From positions 248,001 through 312,000 of the forward strand of contig JAAVTG010000542.1 in NCBI GenBank assembly GCA_011947345.1: DNA of 64,000 nt, read 5' to 3'. Source of the DNA: Phytophthora quininea. Taxonomy: Eukaryota; Oomycota; Peronosporomycetes; Peronosporales; Peronosporaceae. The notes under the pieces are model-generated. The model was not told where the DNA came from. It searched no databases and saw only the letters and a program-made list of their open reading frames with translations. This document shows positions 1 to 11,356 of this stretch, piece by piece; position 1 is the first letter of the stretch, and each line of letters starts with the position of its first letter. Both the position numbers and the translations under genes were made by a program.

Positions 1-1
1 A

Positions 2-325
2 CGCGAGCAGGAGCAGCACGAGGACGAGATCAGAGCAGCCAAAGCCACTTCAAGGCAGGAGCAGGAAGCGCTGGAAGCCGCGCACGCCAAGGAACTGCGT
101 AAGCTGCAGCGAAAGCTCGAGCAGGCCAACGAGCGCGTGGAGGAGCTAGAGAAACAGGTGGAGGATGGTCGACAGCACGTCGCCCAGACGCCGCAGTTCC
201 AGGCCATGAAGCGCATGGTCAGCACCAAGAACGACCAGCTGCGGGACCTGCGCAACCGACTGCAGCGCTACGAGCCTGACTACGCCGAGGACGACGGCGA
301 GACCAAGAACGCCGACGATGACTAG
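2..325 (+). CDS. C-terminal part of an LZTFL1-like coiled-coil protein (5' end outside window)
   Basis: The reading frame is open from the first bases to a TAG at 323-325, so this is the 3' end of a longer gene. It encodes about 107 residues: a Glu/Lys/Gln-rich coiled coil followed by a conserved-looking end with KRMVSTKNDQLRDLRNRL and then YEPDY and an acidic tail. That ending resembles the C-terminus of leucine zipper transcription factor-like 1, a regulator of BBSome trafficking in cilia, which would fit an organism with flagellate zoospores. The resemblance is from memory of the family, so another coiled-coil protein remains possible. The next gene, eL39, is convergent. Confidence 0.5.
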   Translation, partial: REQEQHEDEIRAAKATSRQEQEALEAAHAKELRKLQRKLEQANERVEELEKQVEDGRQHVAQTPQFQAMKRMVSTKNDQLRDLRNRLQRYEPDYAEDDGETKNADDD

Positions 326-632
326 TCCTGCAGAGCTCAGAAGAGTCTGCAACCGATCCAAATACACCTGCAACCTATTAACAGAGCCCAAAGACGTTTC
401 CTGTCGAGTAGTCGAGTCGAGTCGAGTCCTTCTCAAGAGAATTCGTTCTGGTTATCCGCTGCTACTGTCTGTGTCTGGGTCCCTTTCACAGTCCCCACCA
501 CGCCAGCCCAGAGGTTGTCAGCACGAACTCGCGCACAAAAGCTGCAGTCTCTGAATACGTAGCAGCAGTCTGCAAGCCCATGGGGAGAAACTCGTCCGTG
601 TTCCTAGTCCAGCCAACCCTAGAGCCAGCCGC
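326..632. other. Intergenic, shared 3' flanks of two convergent genes
   Basis: About 307 bases between the stop of the coiled-coil gene and the stop of eL39. It includes a short GAGTC/GTCGA-rich tandem stretch near 405-425. I see no gene here. Confidence 0.5.
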
Positions 633-993
633 TTACAGGCCGAGCTTGGTGCGGCGCCAGTGGCGGCGCTTGGCGTTGTACTTGATGGTGTTGTCCGTGC
701 GCAGACGGATCCACTGCGGGATGGGGCGGTTCTGCTTGGCCTTCTTGGCGAGGATGCGCTTGGTGCGGAAGGTCTTGTGCGACGGCTGCACGTCCGATAG
801 AGAAATAAAATAAAGATTAGAGAGCTGGCGCCATGGTCGAGGTTTTCGTGGGCTTTCGGGGCGAATTTTCAGGTGATAAGTGGCTGGATGCAGGCGCAAG
901 ACGAAGAGGATCACGCTGCTGCGTCGTTTACTCCTGATTGCGGCCTGCTTGTTGCCTGCATTCGCCCCGGAAGACGGCGCCCATACGCACCAT
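633..993 (-). CDS. RPL39: 60S ribosomal protein eL39, two exons
   Basis: Structural protein of the large ribosomal subunit near the exit tunnel. Exon 1 is only the start codon (993-991) and exon 2 is 785-633, giving 51 residues, the usual eL39 length. The 205-base intron (990-786) begins GTGCGT directly after ATG and ends GTGCAG. The spliced start is MPSHKTF, as in many eL39 proteins, followed by [17 protein letters not shown] and the conserved end [13 protein letters not shown] longer unspliced frame exists upstream but lacks similarity. The palindrome ACGTAATTACGT lies about 80 bases upstream of the ATG. Confidence 0.93.
786..990 (-). other. Intron of eL39 placed immediately after the start codon
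   Basis: Donor GTGCGT at 990-985 follows the ATG without a gap and acceptor GTGCAG ends at 786. Removing it joins Met to PSHKTF and produces a protein of exactly the expected size. Confidence 0.85.
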
Positions 994-1410
994 TCTGGAA
1001 GGAAGTTATTCGGACTGACGCAGCGAGCCAAACAGGGCGATGAGGCTGCCAGCCAGCCAATTCGACTGACGACGTAATTACGTGGCTAGCTCGTCGTAAA
1101 ATCCCATCCGTAAAAAGTGTGCGACTAAGTACGATACGAAATAGGCCAACTGATAATCAACCTGCGCAATGTCTCCACTGATAGATTGCGCCGCGATTTC
1201 TGCTTCTCTTGGCCAGCGCCAACGCTCTTCTCTGTGGCGTACTGTCGTGAATACATGCCGTGCCAACCGAGCGCGTCTCGTGTTGAGACGCTTTCTTCCC
1301 CACGGATATCCACACCTATTTATCTGATTCGTTGCCAAAAGTGTACCCAAGTCCAAAATCCACCTCTTTGAACACTCCGTCTCACTCCTCAACAACCCAG
1401 GACTAGCGGC
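994..1410. other. Divergent intergenic region between eL39 and GPCR-PIPK
   Basis: About 417 bases that must hold the promoters of two divergent genes. The 12-bp perfect palindrome ACGTAATTACGT is at 1072-1083. Short open frames here have no recognisable content. Confidence 0.5.
1072..1083. promoter_or_regulatory. Perfect 12-bp palindrome upstream of eL39
   Basis: ACGTAATTACGT lies about 80 bases upstream of the eL39 ATG. Its 10-bp core recurs at 12,315-12,324 at a similar distance from the complex III hinge protein ATG. It resembles a dimeric factor site. Function is inferred only from position and recurrence. Confidence 0.35.
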
Positions 1411-4400
1411 ATGCAGGCGGACGGCTCGGCGAGCTCCGCGGACGAGTCGGACGTCGCCACCAACACGTCCGCCTTCTCCGTGGCGCCGTCGTCGGTGGCC
1501 TCCCCATGCACTCGGTCATCACGCCGTCGGTGGCCGCCATCGATACGACAGACGCGTCGCCAGCTTCGACGGACGCCAAGTCGCCGCTCAAGTCGGCGCT
1601 CAAGCTCTCGGGCAGTCCGCAGAAGAGCAAACTGAGTCGACGAGTGTCCATCGAGTGCACAGCAATTGGCACAACAAGCGGCAGAGGCCGCAGGGACCGC
1701 GTCAGCTCGGCGCAGTCCGGAGCTTCTTCCAACGACTCGGCCAGATCCGGTCTGGGGGACTCTGGCGTGAGTCTGCGCTTCCGGAGGACGCCCACCAACA
1801 GCAAGACGTCCAACAGAAGCTCTTTCGCCATGCGGGACTCGATGCTCTCCCGAGTGTCCTCCAACGTTGGCGGGCTTCGCGAGAGCTTCTTTGGCGTCAT
1901 CGGACGAGGCACGCAAATGAACGACCCACTGGAGCTGTCTCCCAATCAGGAGTTCGACCTGGACGTGATCGACGAGTCCGGAGGTCTGGACGAGAACTTA
2001 GGGCAGATCCTCAAGCCAGAGGTGGACTTTAGCAACTGGTCCAAGGAAGGCTACGCGGTGCTGGGCTTCGGCGTGGCGCTCGTGATGATCAACGCCATTC
2101 TCACCGAGACGGTGGACAACTTGAAGGGCTATACGATCGACGTGGGGCTCGTATTTGGGTCGCTGGTCACGCTCATTCTGTGCGTCACCATCTTTGTGAC
2201 GTACCATGGCGTGCAGAGCTACCAAGCGCATCCGAAGACGCTGATTTACTACAAGAGTGTCGTGGACATTTTACTATCACTGCGGTTTCTATTGGATCCA
2301 CTGCTGCAGGACATGGGCGTGTACCGAGTGAACGACGAAGCCTCATGCTCGTACTTGTCGGGCGTGACGCAGTTTCTGTATTTATCGAGCGACTGCTGGT
2401 ACTTTGCGCAGATCGTGGATCTCTACTGGTCTCTCACCAACCCGTTCATGAGCGTCAAGGCCAACCGGAGAACATTCAAGACGTTAGTGTACAGTGTTGG
2501 GTTTATAACGGGCATCTTTGCAGCATTCGTGCCTGGGATTCACGGCATCGCCGATGGTAACTACTGCTGGACAAAGAGGAAAACTTCCTCGGACCCTACC
2601 GAACGCGACTTCTTCCACCTCAACCGCGGCAGCTGGATGCTCTTCTACATGTGGATGATTGTTTTCTATGTGTCGGGTGTGGCCGTGCTGATCTTCGGTG
2701 TCAAGCGCCTTCGTTCTGGTCTCCGCGATACGCTGCAGACTCGCAGAGAGATGCTTCGCAACGGCGCGCTGTCGATCACGAGCTACACGATTTATTGGAC
2801 CATTGTGTTCATTTGGTATGCCTTGTCCTTCCAGACACGCACCATGTACGACTCGACGGGCCAATTCGCGCCCAGTCGTATCTTCCGTGCCTTCACGTTT
2901 TCTCTGTCGGCTCGTGGAGCTGTTGACTACTTTGTGTGGTTCATGATTAACCCGCCTGGATTGATGCGAGACAATTGGCTGAAGTTTTCGTCGGACTCGG
3001 CAGACAAGAAATTCAGTGCACAACTCAACACGGCGCTGCAAGAAGAACTCATTTACTTTACGATTGAGGGCATGACACGCTCCGTGCAGATTGCCGAAGA
3101 TGATCTAATTCGCATGCGCGATCGGTCACCTACCCAAGAGCTAGTGCTGGGGGTTAGTGACGACGAAGAGCCAATCCGAGATCTTGGCGAGGCTGCCACC
3201 ACAGCAACAGGCGCTGTTGGCTCGGGCAGCTTCGGCAGTTTGGCCGGACGCAAGAACCGAGTGCTCAGCACGATTCAGGAGGCTATCAACGCTGGGCTGA
3301 AGCGGAACAGTAGCGCCGATGCGAGGAAGAACGACCGAGATGCCTTTAGCTTTGACATTCCGCAAGACCAGCGATCGCAGCATCAGCCTCCGCCGAATCG
3401 CGATCGTCAAAAGAATCCGTCCTCTGCATCGACGGCTGTGACTTCAGCTCCCCAGTCGCCAGTTCCTGCGCCCGGGACCACGACGGCATCCATTAGGTTC
3501 ACGCCATACAAGCCCCAGGCCTTTGCCGAGCTGCGTCAGGCTTACGGGATTAAGGCAGTGGACTTCATGCGGTCATTCCAGACGAGCACAAAGCCCAATA
3601 TCAGCGAAGGCGCAAGCGGCGCGTTCATGTTCTTCAGCGGCGATAAGAAGTACATTGTCAAGTCGATGGCGGAGGAGGAAGCGCGGTTTCTGTGCGAGAT
3701 CGCTGAGAAGTACGTGGAGTACTTGACTCTGAATCCGAGCTCTCTCATCACCAAGTTTTACGGTTGCTTCAAGATCACCATGTACGACAAGCGTTTCTAC
3801 TTTATCGTCATGGAGAACCTGTTCGACGTGATGGAGGAGGGCGTCCAGATCCACCATCGATTCGATATCAAGGGGTCCTGGGTGAATCGAAGTTATAAGC
3901 GTCCGCGTCGTGGGGCGAAGGTCAAATGTCGCCATTGCTCCATGATGTTCAAGTACGGGGCCAAGAAGAGCTCGCTACAATGTCCTAACGTCGTGGGTCT
4001 GCACGAGCCGAACGTGGTGCTGAAGGATAACGATCTGCGCACTCGAATGCGCATTGGCACTGACGAGGGAGTGGAGCTGTACGAGCAACTACGCGACGAC
4101 TCGCTGTTCCTCTGTGACCTCGGTATCATGGACTACAGTCTGCTGCTTGGGGTCATGGACATTGAGTTCGCTGTGGATCAGCCCTCGAGACCAGTGGAAA
4201 GCTCCGTTCGGAGTGAGCGTACAGCTGCCAACACGGCCCCAGACACTAGCAGTAGCACGCACAGTTTGAGCAACGACAGCTTCATCTCTGTGGCTTCCTC
4301 TGGGTGGGACTCGGTCACCAGCTCCAGCAGCGGACCATCGGCGAACCAGCACACTCATCGCCCCATGGAGAATGAAGCAAAGAGTCCGGCCAAACTCGGC

Positions 4401-5039
4401 ATGAGCGTCGCACCAAGCGTGCATTCGCTGTTCAAGGCGACTGAGGACCCTCTGGGCCAATCCCGTTACCCGTCGACAGGCGGAGAGCCTCGACCAAAGC
4501 GCTCGATGCGAAAGAGCAAGCGAGTGTTCGGTCCTGGCTACTATTATGTGGGCATTATCGACATCCTCCAGACGTGGACGCTGCAGAAGAAGATGGAGAG
4601 GTTCTGGAAAGTGGATGTCCAGCAGAAGGATGGCGAGGGGCTGTCCGCTATCGACCCGGTTCGCTACCAGCGGCGCTTCGAGTCCAAGCTGCGCGAGATC
4701 ATCGCCATCCCCAAGGAGTACTACCACCGCCAGCGCCGCAACCAGCCCACCAAGAACGCCATGTTCGAGTCCGTGCAGCGTCTCAGCCCCGTCCTGCAGG
4801 CTGCGGCTGCGTTGCGCGAGAACGCTGCCAACGCCAAGACTGCTCGACGGGACATGGCTCGCCAACGTGGCGACTCGACCGGCACCGATACGTCCGGAAC
4901 GTCCTCCAGCACAGCGGAGGATGGTGATCTGGAGCAGGCCGGTCGCAATCCGCAGCCGATTCTGTTGCCGTTCAACCAGCGACTCATGTCGGCCACCTCC
5001 ACACGCAGCGACCTCACGCTGTCCGACCTGGTGGTGTGA
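1411..5039 (+). CDS. GPCR-PIPK: seven-transmembrane receptor fused to phosphatidylinositol phosphate kinase
   Basis: A membrane receptor-kinase fusion (GK family) known from oomycetes and Dictyostelium, expected to couple signal sensing to PIP2 synthesis. The main frame from 1506 gives 1,177 residues. Seven hydrophobic helices lie at about residues 180-490 of that frame. A low-complexity linker with QQHQPPPN follows, then a PIPK domain from about residue 680: GAFMFFSGDKKYIVKS with the ATP-binding Lys near 719, FDIKGSWVNRS, IMDYSLLLG near 875 and GIIDILQTW near 1016. A Ser-rich insert splits the kinase between the last two motifs. The likely true start is 1411 (MQADGSASSADESDV). That frame meets the main frame if one C is missing from the C run at 1502-1505, which adds about 32 residues. 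Confidence 0.93.
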
Positions 5040-5715
5040 ATGTGCCAGTGCAGTGCAGTCATTAGTTAGGAGAAATTGTAAAGTATAACGCGGATATCAC
5101 GAGGCATGCAGCTCTTGAAGACTGTCATGACACATTCATTGCCATATTCGTTGAAGCTCCGTCCTGATAACATTCCAGATGAAATTCGTCTACATGCACA
5201 AGGCGATTGAAAACGTCAAGAGGCACCTGAAGCAGTTTGGCTGAAGGCCTTCAAGTCGTTGCCTCCGTTGACCTGTGCGCACTTTCGGTGCGACTCGGCC
5301 GTCGAGTCTGCCTTTGCACGCTGCTGCCGGATCTTCTGGTCGCGATCGGCAGCTCGCTGCAATTGTCCCGAGTGAAAGGCGATCGGGTTCCGGCTGCCGG
5401 AAGCCACAGTGGCGTGGTGTTCTGCTTGTCGTGTACGTCGAGCAGCGCAGACTACGCAGGTCGCTGGCACCACGACATTCCTATCGCTTGGCGGCCACAG
5501 CTTTGGCTGACAGAAGCTTAGGCGCCATCTGGCGGATATGTGGCACAACGTACCTTCCTCGCTCGGCTGCAGAAGCCGGACGCGGCAGACGCTCGAGCAG
5601 CTCCCGAGTCGCTTTCCTGCTGTCTGCTGCTCTCTGTCGTCCGTCGACTTGACATTTCCGCCCCGTGGCTGTCTTGGGGCCGGCACCACACCGCTCCCAA
5701 CACAACTAGCGCACC
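5040..5715. other. Intergenic region with a doubtful small minus-strand gene
   Basis: A minus-strand frame ending at 5216 encodes a polar segment with FHSGQLQRAADRDQKIRQQ and DLKAFSQTASGAS. A separate minus-strand start at 5528 reads MAPKLLSAKAVAAKR. The two could be exons or frame-broken parts of one small gene, but I cannot find a convincing splice pair and do not recognise the product. Confidence 0.25.
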
Positions 5716-6906
5716 ATGCCGATGGATGACCGCCTCGTGCTGCCGGACGAGCACTCGACCGCCATGTTGTCCTGGTACGACCAGCCGCCGCTGCAGCGCA
5801 AGTCCTCGCTGCCCAACTGCACCGTCAGCAGCTTCCAGACGCCGCCTCCCGCGGACCGACCGAGGGGAAAAGCGCGCCGGGACTGCCCCCGCTCCAGAGA
5901 ATGAGCCACCCGGCGACGCTACCGCCGCCAGACGTCGAGGCTTCTCGCTAGCGCGTCCGCAATCGGCCCCGATCAAAATCTCCATCGGCAAGACGCGCTG
6001 GCGGCGGAAAGTGACCTTCAAGAACATGTACGCGCCCGACGAGGTGCCGGCGCCTACCGTCGAGAGCTACGACGAGCTCGTGTTCAACGTGGCGGGGCTG
6101 TTCCATACGCAGTCGTTTTTGCACGACCCCGAGGACTGGGGGACGACCCGACGGCCAGCATGTCCAGCGAGGAGTACTACGACCCGGAGCCGCCCTTGGA
6201 GCGGTCCGTGCCGCTCATGATCGCCGAGTTCCTGTACAGATCGGCGGTGTACTTGGGCTACCGAGCAGGAGAGACCCCGTGGCTGCCGGGCTTCCGGGAG
6301 GACAAGCGCTTCTCGGGCAACGACGTCAAGCGGTGGCGCCGGCTCGCGCACTTTGACTGGGAGACCGAGGAGGAGGAGTATAAGCAGACCCACTGCGCAG
6401 TCCCGACCCGACCCAAGTTCGAGTCGGTCGACTCGGCCACAAGTCTCAACGTGGACGCGAGCTGGCACAACTCGGTGCTGGCCAATGTCGGTGCCAACGT
6501 GAGGCTGCGGCACCAGGACAGCAACAGCAGCGTGGACTCGATCGCATCCAACGCGACAAGCCGCAGCCAGGACAGCACGCGGTCGGGCAGGGGCAAGGCC
6601 AAGTTGCGCACAGCAGTGTCTGGGTGGATCCACAAACACCGAAGAAGTCGACACGGTGACCACAATAACGAGACGGAATTACAGCAACAGACACAGCCCG
6701 AGCCGGAGGAGGACATTGAGAAGAGCGCGTACAAGAAGCGGCAGGACAAGCAGAAGGTCAAGCCCGTGTCGTGGCTGGACCCGCCGCCAATTTCGTCGTC
6801 CAAAGACCTGGACCTCTTGGTCGACATCATCAACTCGTGTGTGTACTGCGGCCAGTTCCAGTTCCGGAAGCGCGACATCGTAGCGCTGTGTAATGTCAAG
6901 ATTTAG
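5716..6906 (+). CDS. Uncharacterised protein, paralogue of the neighbouring convergent gene (frame-broken)
   Basis: Not a family I recognise. The product starts MPMDDRLVLPDEHS and continues through three frame changes near 5865, 5930 and 6138, all with the sign of a missing base in or near G/C runs. The middle holds IKISIGKTRWRRKVTFKN and TVESYDELVFNVAGLFHTQ; the later part holds IAEFLYRSAVYLGYRAGE, VKRWRRLAHFDWETEEEE, a basic Ser-rich linker and the end DLDLLVDIINSCVYCGQFQF. These blocks match, in the same order, the gene on the opposite strand at 7186-9244: TLESYDDVLVRVCRFASHD, IRMWRRLALHEWALEE and FDTLCGVVNCCVNFGERLF. No transmembrane segment or signal peptide is apparent. The exact C-terminus is uncertain. 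Confidence 0.6.
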
Positions 6907-7185
6907 AGCTCGGAAGAGAGCAAGAGTGCGCGTCCTGGCCAAATGGAAGACAGGAGAGCAGCAACATTTTATTGGTTATCGTCGTCGCGTCCTGCGTGGC
7001 GCCCAGTTGATCGAGAGCAGTTTCTGAGTAAAGTAAGGCAACATTTCTTTCACTTCGTCGGACTGGTCTTCGGTTGCAAGCTGTTGTTTCATTATGTTCA
7101 TCATCGTGCTTCTGCCTTCACTACTTGTCCTTGCCAATAAAAAATGTCGCTCGAGCACTTACTACATACTACTTCCAAGTACTTC

Positions 7186-9244
7186 TTAGATCCATCCGTC
7201 CTCCTCCACGATGAACTCGAGACGCACCAAGTCGCCGATCTCGCTGGGCGTGAATAACCGCTCGCCAAAGTTCACGCAGCAGTTCACGACGCCGCACAGC
7301 GTGTCGAACTTCGAGTGGGACGGCACTTCCAGCTCCTCGTCGTCTTCCTCCTCGGGCTCTTCCTCCGCCACACTCTCGCTCAGCGCCCGCAGCCTCCGAG
7401 TCACGCCTCGCGTCTGCTGGCTGTCACTATCGCTATCGGTGCCCTCCGTCACGGACGAGCTGGTGCGCGACGACGGCGCCTCGACGTCCTTGCCCTTGAC
7501 GCCCAGAGCCGCGGCCGCCTTGGCGGTGGTCACCTCCTCCAGAGCCCACTCATGCAGAGCCAGACGCCGCCACATGCGGATCTCCTCGTTCGAGATGTTG
7601 ACCACGTTGCCGTGCTTGGTGCGCGTGCCGTGAAGGAACGCCATGGAGCGTTCGAGGAACTCCTGCACCTTGGTGCTGGTTGGTCGCTGGTCGTGGCTCG
7701 CAAACCGGCACACGCGCACCAGCACGTCGTCGTAGCTCTCCAGCGTGGCATAAGCGCCGGGGCTCCATTGTTCGGGTCGGCCGGCACAATCGTCAGCTTG
7801 AGACTGAAGCGAGTGCGCTTGGCAACGCCCGGCGCCAGCACCTCCTCGGCTGGAACGGGGCTAGGAACCTTGCGGCCTGAACTCGAGCGACGCTGCAGCT
7901 CAACTGCCCTCGCCTTTTCAGCAGCCTGCGCAAACTTCCTCGCCTCCGAGCTGCGCGAGAAACTGGTCCGGTCCTTTTGCAGGTCCAAGTCAACATTGCC
8001 CCGACCGCCGATAAGACGCGCCTGGATCGGCAGTTTCCGCCAGATTTTCGAGATCAGGTGCTCCGGCGCCTGCTCCATAAAGTCCATGCTCTGCGACCGC
8101 CGGTCCAAGCCCCGCGTGGGGCGCTTGGTGTCTTCATAATCGTCGTCGCTGTCCGAGTCCCACGTGGACGCATGCGGCTTTACCACAGCCGGGTCGTTCT
8201 TCTTCTTGGCCATGAGTTTGGCCATCTCGGCGGCAGCTGCCTCCTCCCTCTCTTTCTTCTTGGCCTTGGACGAGAAGGAGAGCGACATGCCGCGTTCCTT
8301 CTTGACCTTGGCCTTCTTGCCGCTCTTGAGATTATCCGGGGAAAACAGCGGATTGAGGTCGCTTTGCGCGTTGTTGTAGTCCGCCGGTCGTGGCTGCGGG
8401 TACTGCTGCAGACTCCCCGACCAGGGCCGCTGCTCGAGGGGAACATGCTGGAATTGGGCCGGTGCATTGAACTGGACGAGGCGATGCTTTGACTCGCAGA
8501 GCGCACTTTGGTCCTCCGTCCTGCTCCGGACTGCGGGGGAACTATGCCACTCAGCGTACTTCCTGCACTCATCTGCAGCCCCATGTTGCCATGCACGCCG
8601 CTGTTGCGGAGCACGCGGTTCCCCATGCAGGGGACGTCTCCTCCGACGCTGACGCTTCTGGTCCCGAGCGTGGGCGGCTGCGAGGGCAGATCGAAAGAGT
8701 TGGTACTGAACGCCGAGTGGGGCGTCGAGTTGCCGCTGGCGTTGCTGCTGCTAGAGTGGCGACTGCTGCGACCGGCGCGACTGTTTGCGGAGCCAGTGGC
8801 CTGCTGCTGGCTGTGGCGACTGCTCCTGTGGTTGCTCGAGACTTTGTTCTTGCTGCCGAAAAGGCTTCCTCTGCTGGGCGCCGTATGGAAGGCGCTGTTA
8901 AGGCTCTTGGTCAGCGAGTTGCGCAGGCCGCTCTCTTCCTCCGAGCTCTTGCGGGCCTTTGGGGTGGCGGCTGTGGCCCCGTATGGCAGCGACATGACCA
9001 CGGGGGCCGCCGGCTCGCTGGATGCGCGGTGCTTGTCCTTCCATCCGGAGAAGGAGAAGCTCGAGTGGCGGCCCTCCTTCTTCTTGGACGACTTCTCGCG
9101 GGCGGCGGCCTGCGCGTCGGCCGACAGCTCGGCGTCCAGCCCGGCGGCGCTCAGACGCCCCGTGAACGAGAAGCTGCCACTGCTGCGTCTCCCCGGGAAG
9201 ATCTTCTTGATGCCCGAGTAGATGTCCTTGGCCTGCTGCGACAT
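7186..9244 (-). CDS. Uncharacterised Ser-rich protein with a conserved C-terminal region, paralogue of 5716-6906
   Basis: The start at 9244 (MSQQAKDIYSGIKKIF) is preferred over an upstream in-frame start at 9526 because the protein-like sequence begins there. The first 300 residues are Ser/Arg-rich and probably disordered (SSRHSQQQATGSANSRAGRS). A Lys/Glu/Ala segment follows (KAKKKEREEAAAAEMAKLMAK), then the part shared with the convergent neighbour: FSLKLTIVPADPNNGAPA, YATLESYDDVLVRV, WRRLALHEWALEE, an acidic stretch and FDTLCGVVNCCVNFGERLF near the end. Frames change near 8410 (a GGGGA run) and near 7752. Each restores homology with the paralogue if one base is added. Function unknown; probably oomycete-restricted. 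Confidence 0.65.
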
Positions 9245-10946
9245 CGGCACGACTAGTACGCACGCACAACCAGCGTAGAATGCCAAGAGTTCACCAGCGC
9301 TCCCGTTGCGATGTGGAGATTCCCTCGGCCATATCAGGACTATACTATACTGAATCCAAGTGAGGCAAAATGACTTGGACTGAGTATGCAGCTCCTCGCG
9401 CGGCCAGCCAAAAAACGGCAGTCGACTTGACTTTACTTTACCCAGGTCAACGCAGATGCCAAAGGGAGCAACTAACACGCAGAGCGGAGAGCGCCGACCT
9501 TGCGAAGTGGCCACCAAAATGGCCATTTCGGCAGGAGAGCGATCGCCTCGTAAGGCGTGCTGAAAAAGTAGCCATTTTGTTGGGAGCGGCTTCTCACGAG
9601 GATGGAGACGATTGCCCTTCGTCGGACGCCCATTCCATACTTATCTTCGTTATCGGTGCGGTCTTAGCCGAAAGGTAGCCATTCTCCGACTCTCGAGCGT
9701 TGCACACTGACTCGAATGTGTATGTCTCAATCCCGTCGCAGGGCTCAGCGCGAGGAGGAAAGCGCTGGCTGCGGTGCATTGGGCTGCAGTCAAGGCCGTC
9801 GGCGCTGTTCGTTAGTGCCCTCGTTTCACACGATCTTGCCGTCTTTCAATCCGTGTTGATATTTTTTAAGGTGGACAAGACGTTGCCGTTGCTGCCGTTC
9901 GGGATGGCACGCTAAGACAGAAGAGCCGAGAGCATCCGCGTGTAGACGAAAGCCAACAAATCCCCACGCCACGAGCTCGGTCAAGCCATTGCAGCGGCAT
10001 CAATGCTTAGCGCCGCTAGTTAGCGGCACTGGCAAGCCAGCAAGGCTGCTGGGAACCCCACATGAAAGATTTCGTGACCGCGCCTTGGAGGAATCGATTT
10101 AACGAGCTTGATCCGGCGTGTTACGTAGATCGCATGGAGGTTGGCAAGCGAGTCACTCTTGAGTCAATGAGGAGATTGCATTTGCAGCAGGTACGGTGAA
10201 AGCTGCAATGGAGAATGTAATCCTGAAGGTGATCCAGCGATTCACGTTCCGAGATGTGTCTGCTGCAGCCAATGTAGATTGCTTCGTTCAACTCCACCTT
10301 CATCAAGTAAAACGATCCTATGTCCAAGGGACTGTAAGGGACGAATATCCTGTGACCTTCAGTGGAAGGCTTTCGTCTGTGCTGACTACAACGTCGACTT
10401 TGGAAAGTGTTTTGCCATCAATCACTGCGATCACTACGAACACAACTCACACGACGATGGACAACATGCAGGCACACAGATAGCTCCATCGACTACCTGT
10501 TAACGTGTAGTAGTCCTGGAACTTGTATCTTATCTGTGCTTGTCGAAGACGACTCAAAAGTGATGCGAGTCCCTCGAACTTGATTGCCAACTAGTAGCAG
10601 GAGGAGTGCAAGTACAGTAGTAGAACCTGTCGCCCATTCCTGCAACTTCGTTTCTGGTGCTGCGGTTCCTGCTTGTAACCTGCCAATTCCCTGCGTCGCG
10701 ACACACACCAACAAATCCCCTCGTTTTGCACAAATGCTGACGCCGCCACAGTGGAGAAAGAAGCCTCGTATATTATGGGCGTAGGAGGTCGCTCGCCAGG
10801 GCTCCCCAGTCTTTTCCGACGTCTCTTGCATCAACAGAGTCGGATCGCCCCGCGGAAATCAGCTGGCAAAGCTCCCAGTCCCCAACAGAGCATCACTCGG
10901 CTACGATCAAGGCAGCCGCGCTGGTAGTGGTGACTATAGCAACCGC
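9245..10946. other. Gene-poor intergenic region
   Basis: About 1.7 kb between the start of the minus-strand Ser-rich gene and the stop of eS26. Open frames are short and lack recognisable motifs. The first few hundred bases must include the Ser-rich gene's promoter. Confidence 0.5.
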
Positions 10947-11356
10947 CTACGAGCGCTTGGGAGCGAAGCGACGCGGGGGCGGGGCACGGCTCTTGCGGGC
11001 CTCGACCGAGCGGCCACGCACGATGCGCTGGTGGATGGCGGCCTCGACGCAGTAGTAGTTCTTGATGTAGATCTTGGGCAGAGCGTACGACTCGTACACG
11101 GACGCCTCCTTCAGGTCACGGATGGCCGACTGGTCCACAATGTTGCTATAATATCCAAACCATCAAATAGCCAATGAGTCACTGCAGCGAAGGTTATTGA
11201 TGCGGGGATTGCTGGCTGCTGCTGGACGTACCGCACGACGAAGCGCTTGATGGCCTTGTCCTTGGGGATGAGCTTGGCCGTGGACACGCAGTGCACGCGC
11301 TTGACGTGGCCGCGGCCCTTCTTGTTACGTCCGTGGTTGCGGCGCTTCACAGTCAT
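10947..11356 (-). CDS. RPS26: 40S ribosomal protein eS26, two exons
   Basis: Small-subunit ribosomal protein near the mRNA exit. Exon 1 is 11,356-11,232 and exon 2 is 11,145-10,947, giving 107 residues; the 86-base intron runs from GTACGT to TATAG. The spliced protein has [34 protein letters not shown] and [13 protein letters not shown] followed by a basic, Pro-rich tail. Odd feature: animal and fungal eS26 bind zinc through two Cys pairs. Here only the first Cys of each pair is present (CVST and CVEA), so the site looks lost. Splice phase and length support the model strongly. Confidence 0.92.
11146..11231 (-). other. Intron of eS26
   Basis: Donor GTACGT at 11,231 and acceptor TATAG ending at 11,146. 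Joining the exons completes an Arg codon and reads FVVRNIVDQSA, as in the family. Confidence 0.85.

Noticed and set aside
4089..4865. 258-residue minus-strand frame opposite GPCR-PIPK
   Set aside because: Antisense shadow of the kinase coding sequence without recognisable motifs.
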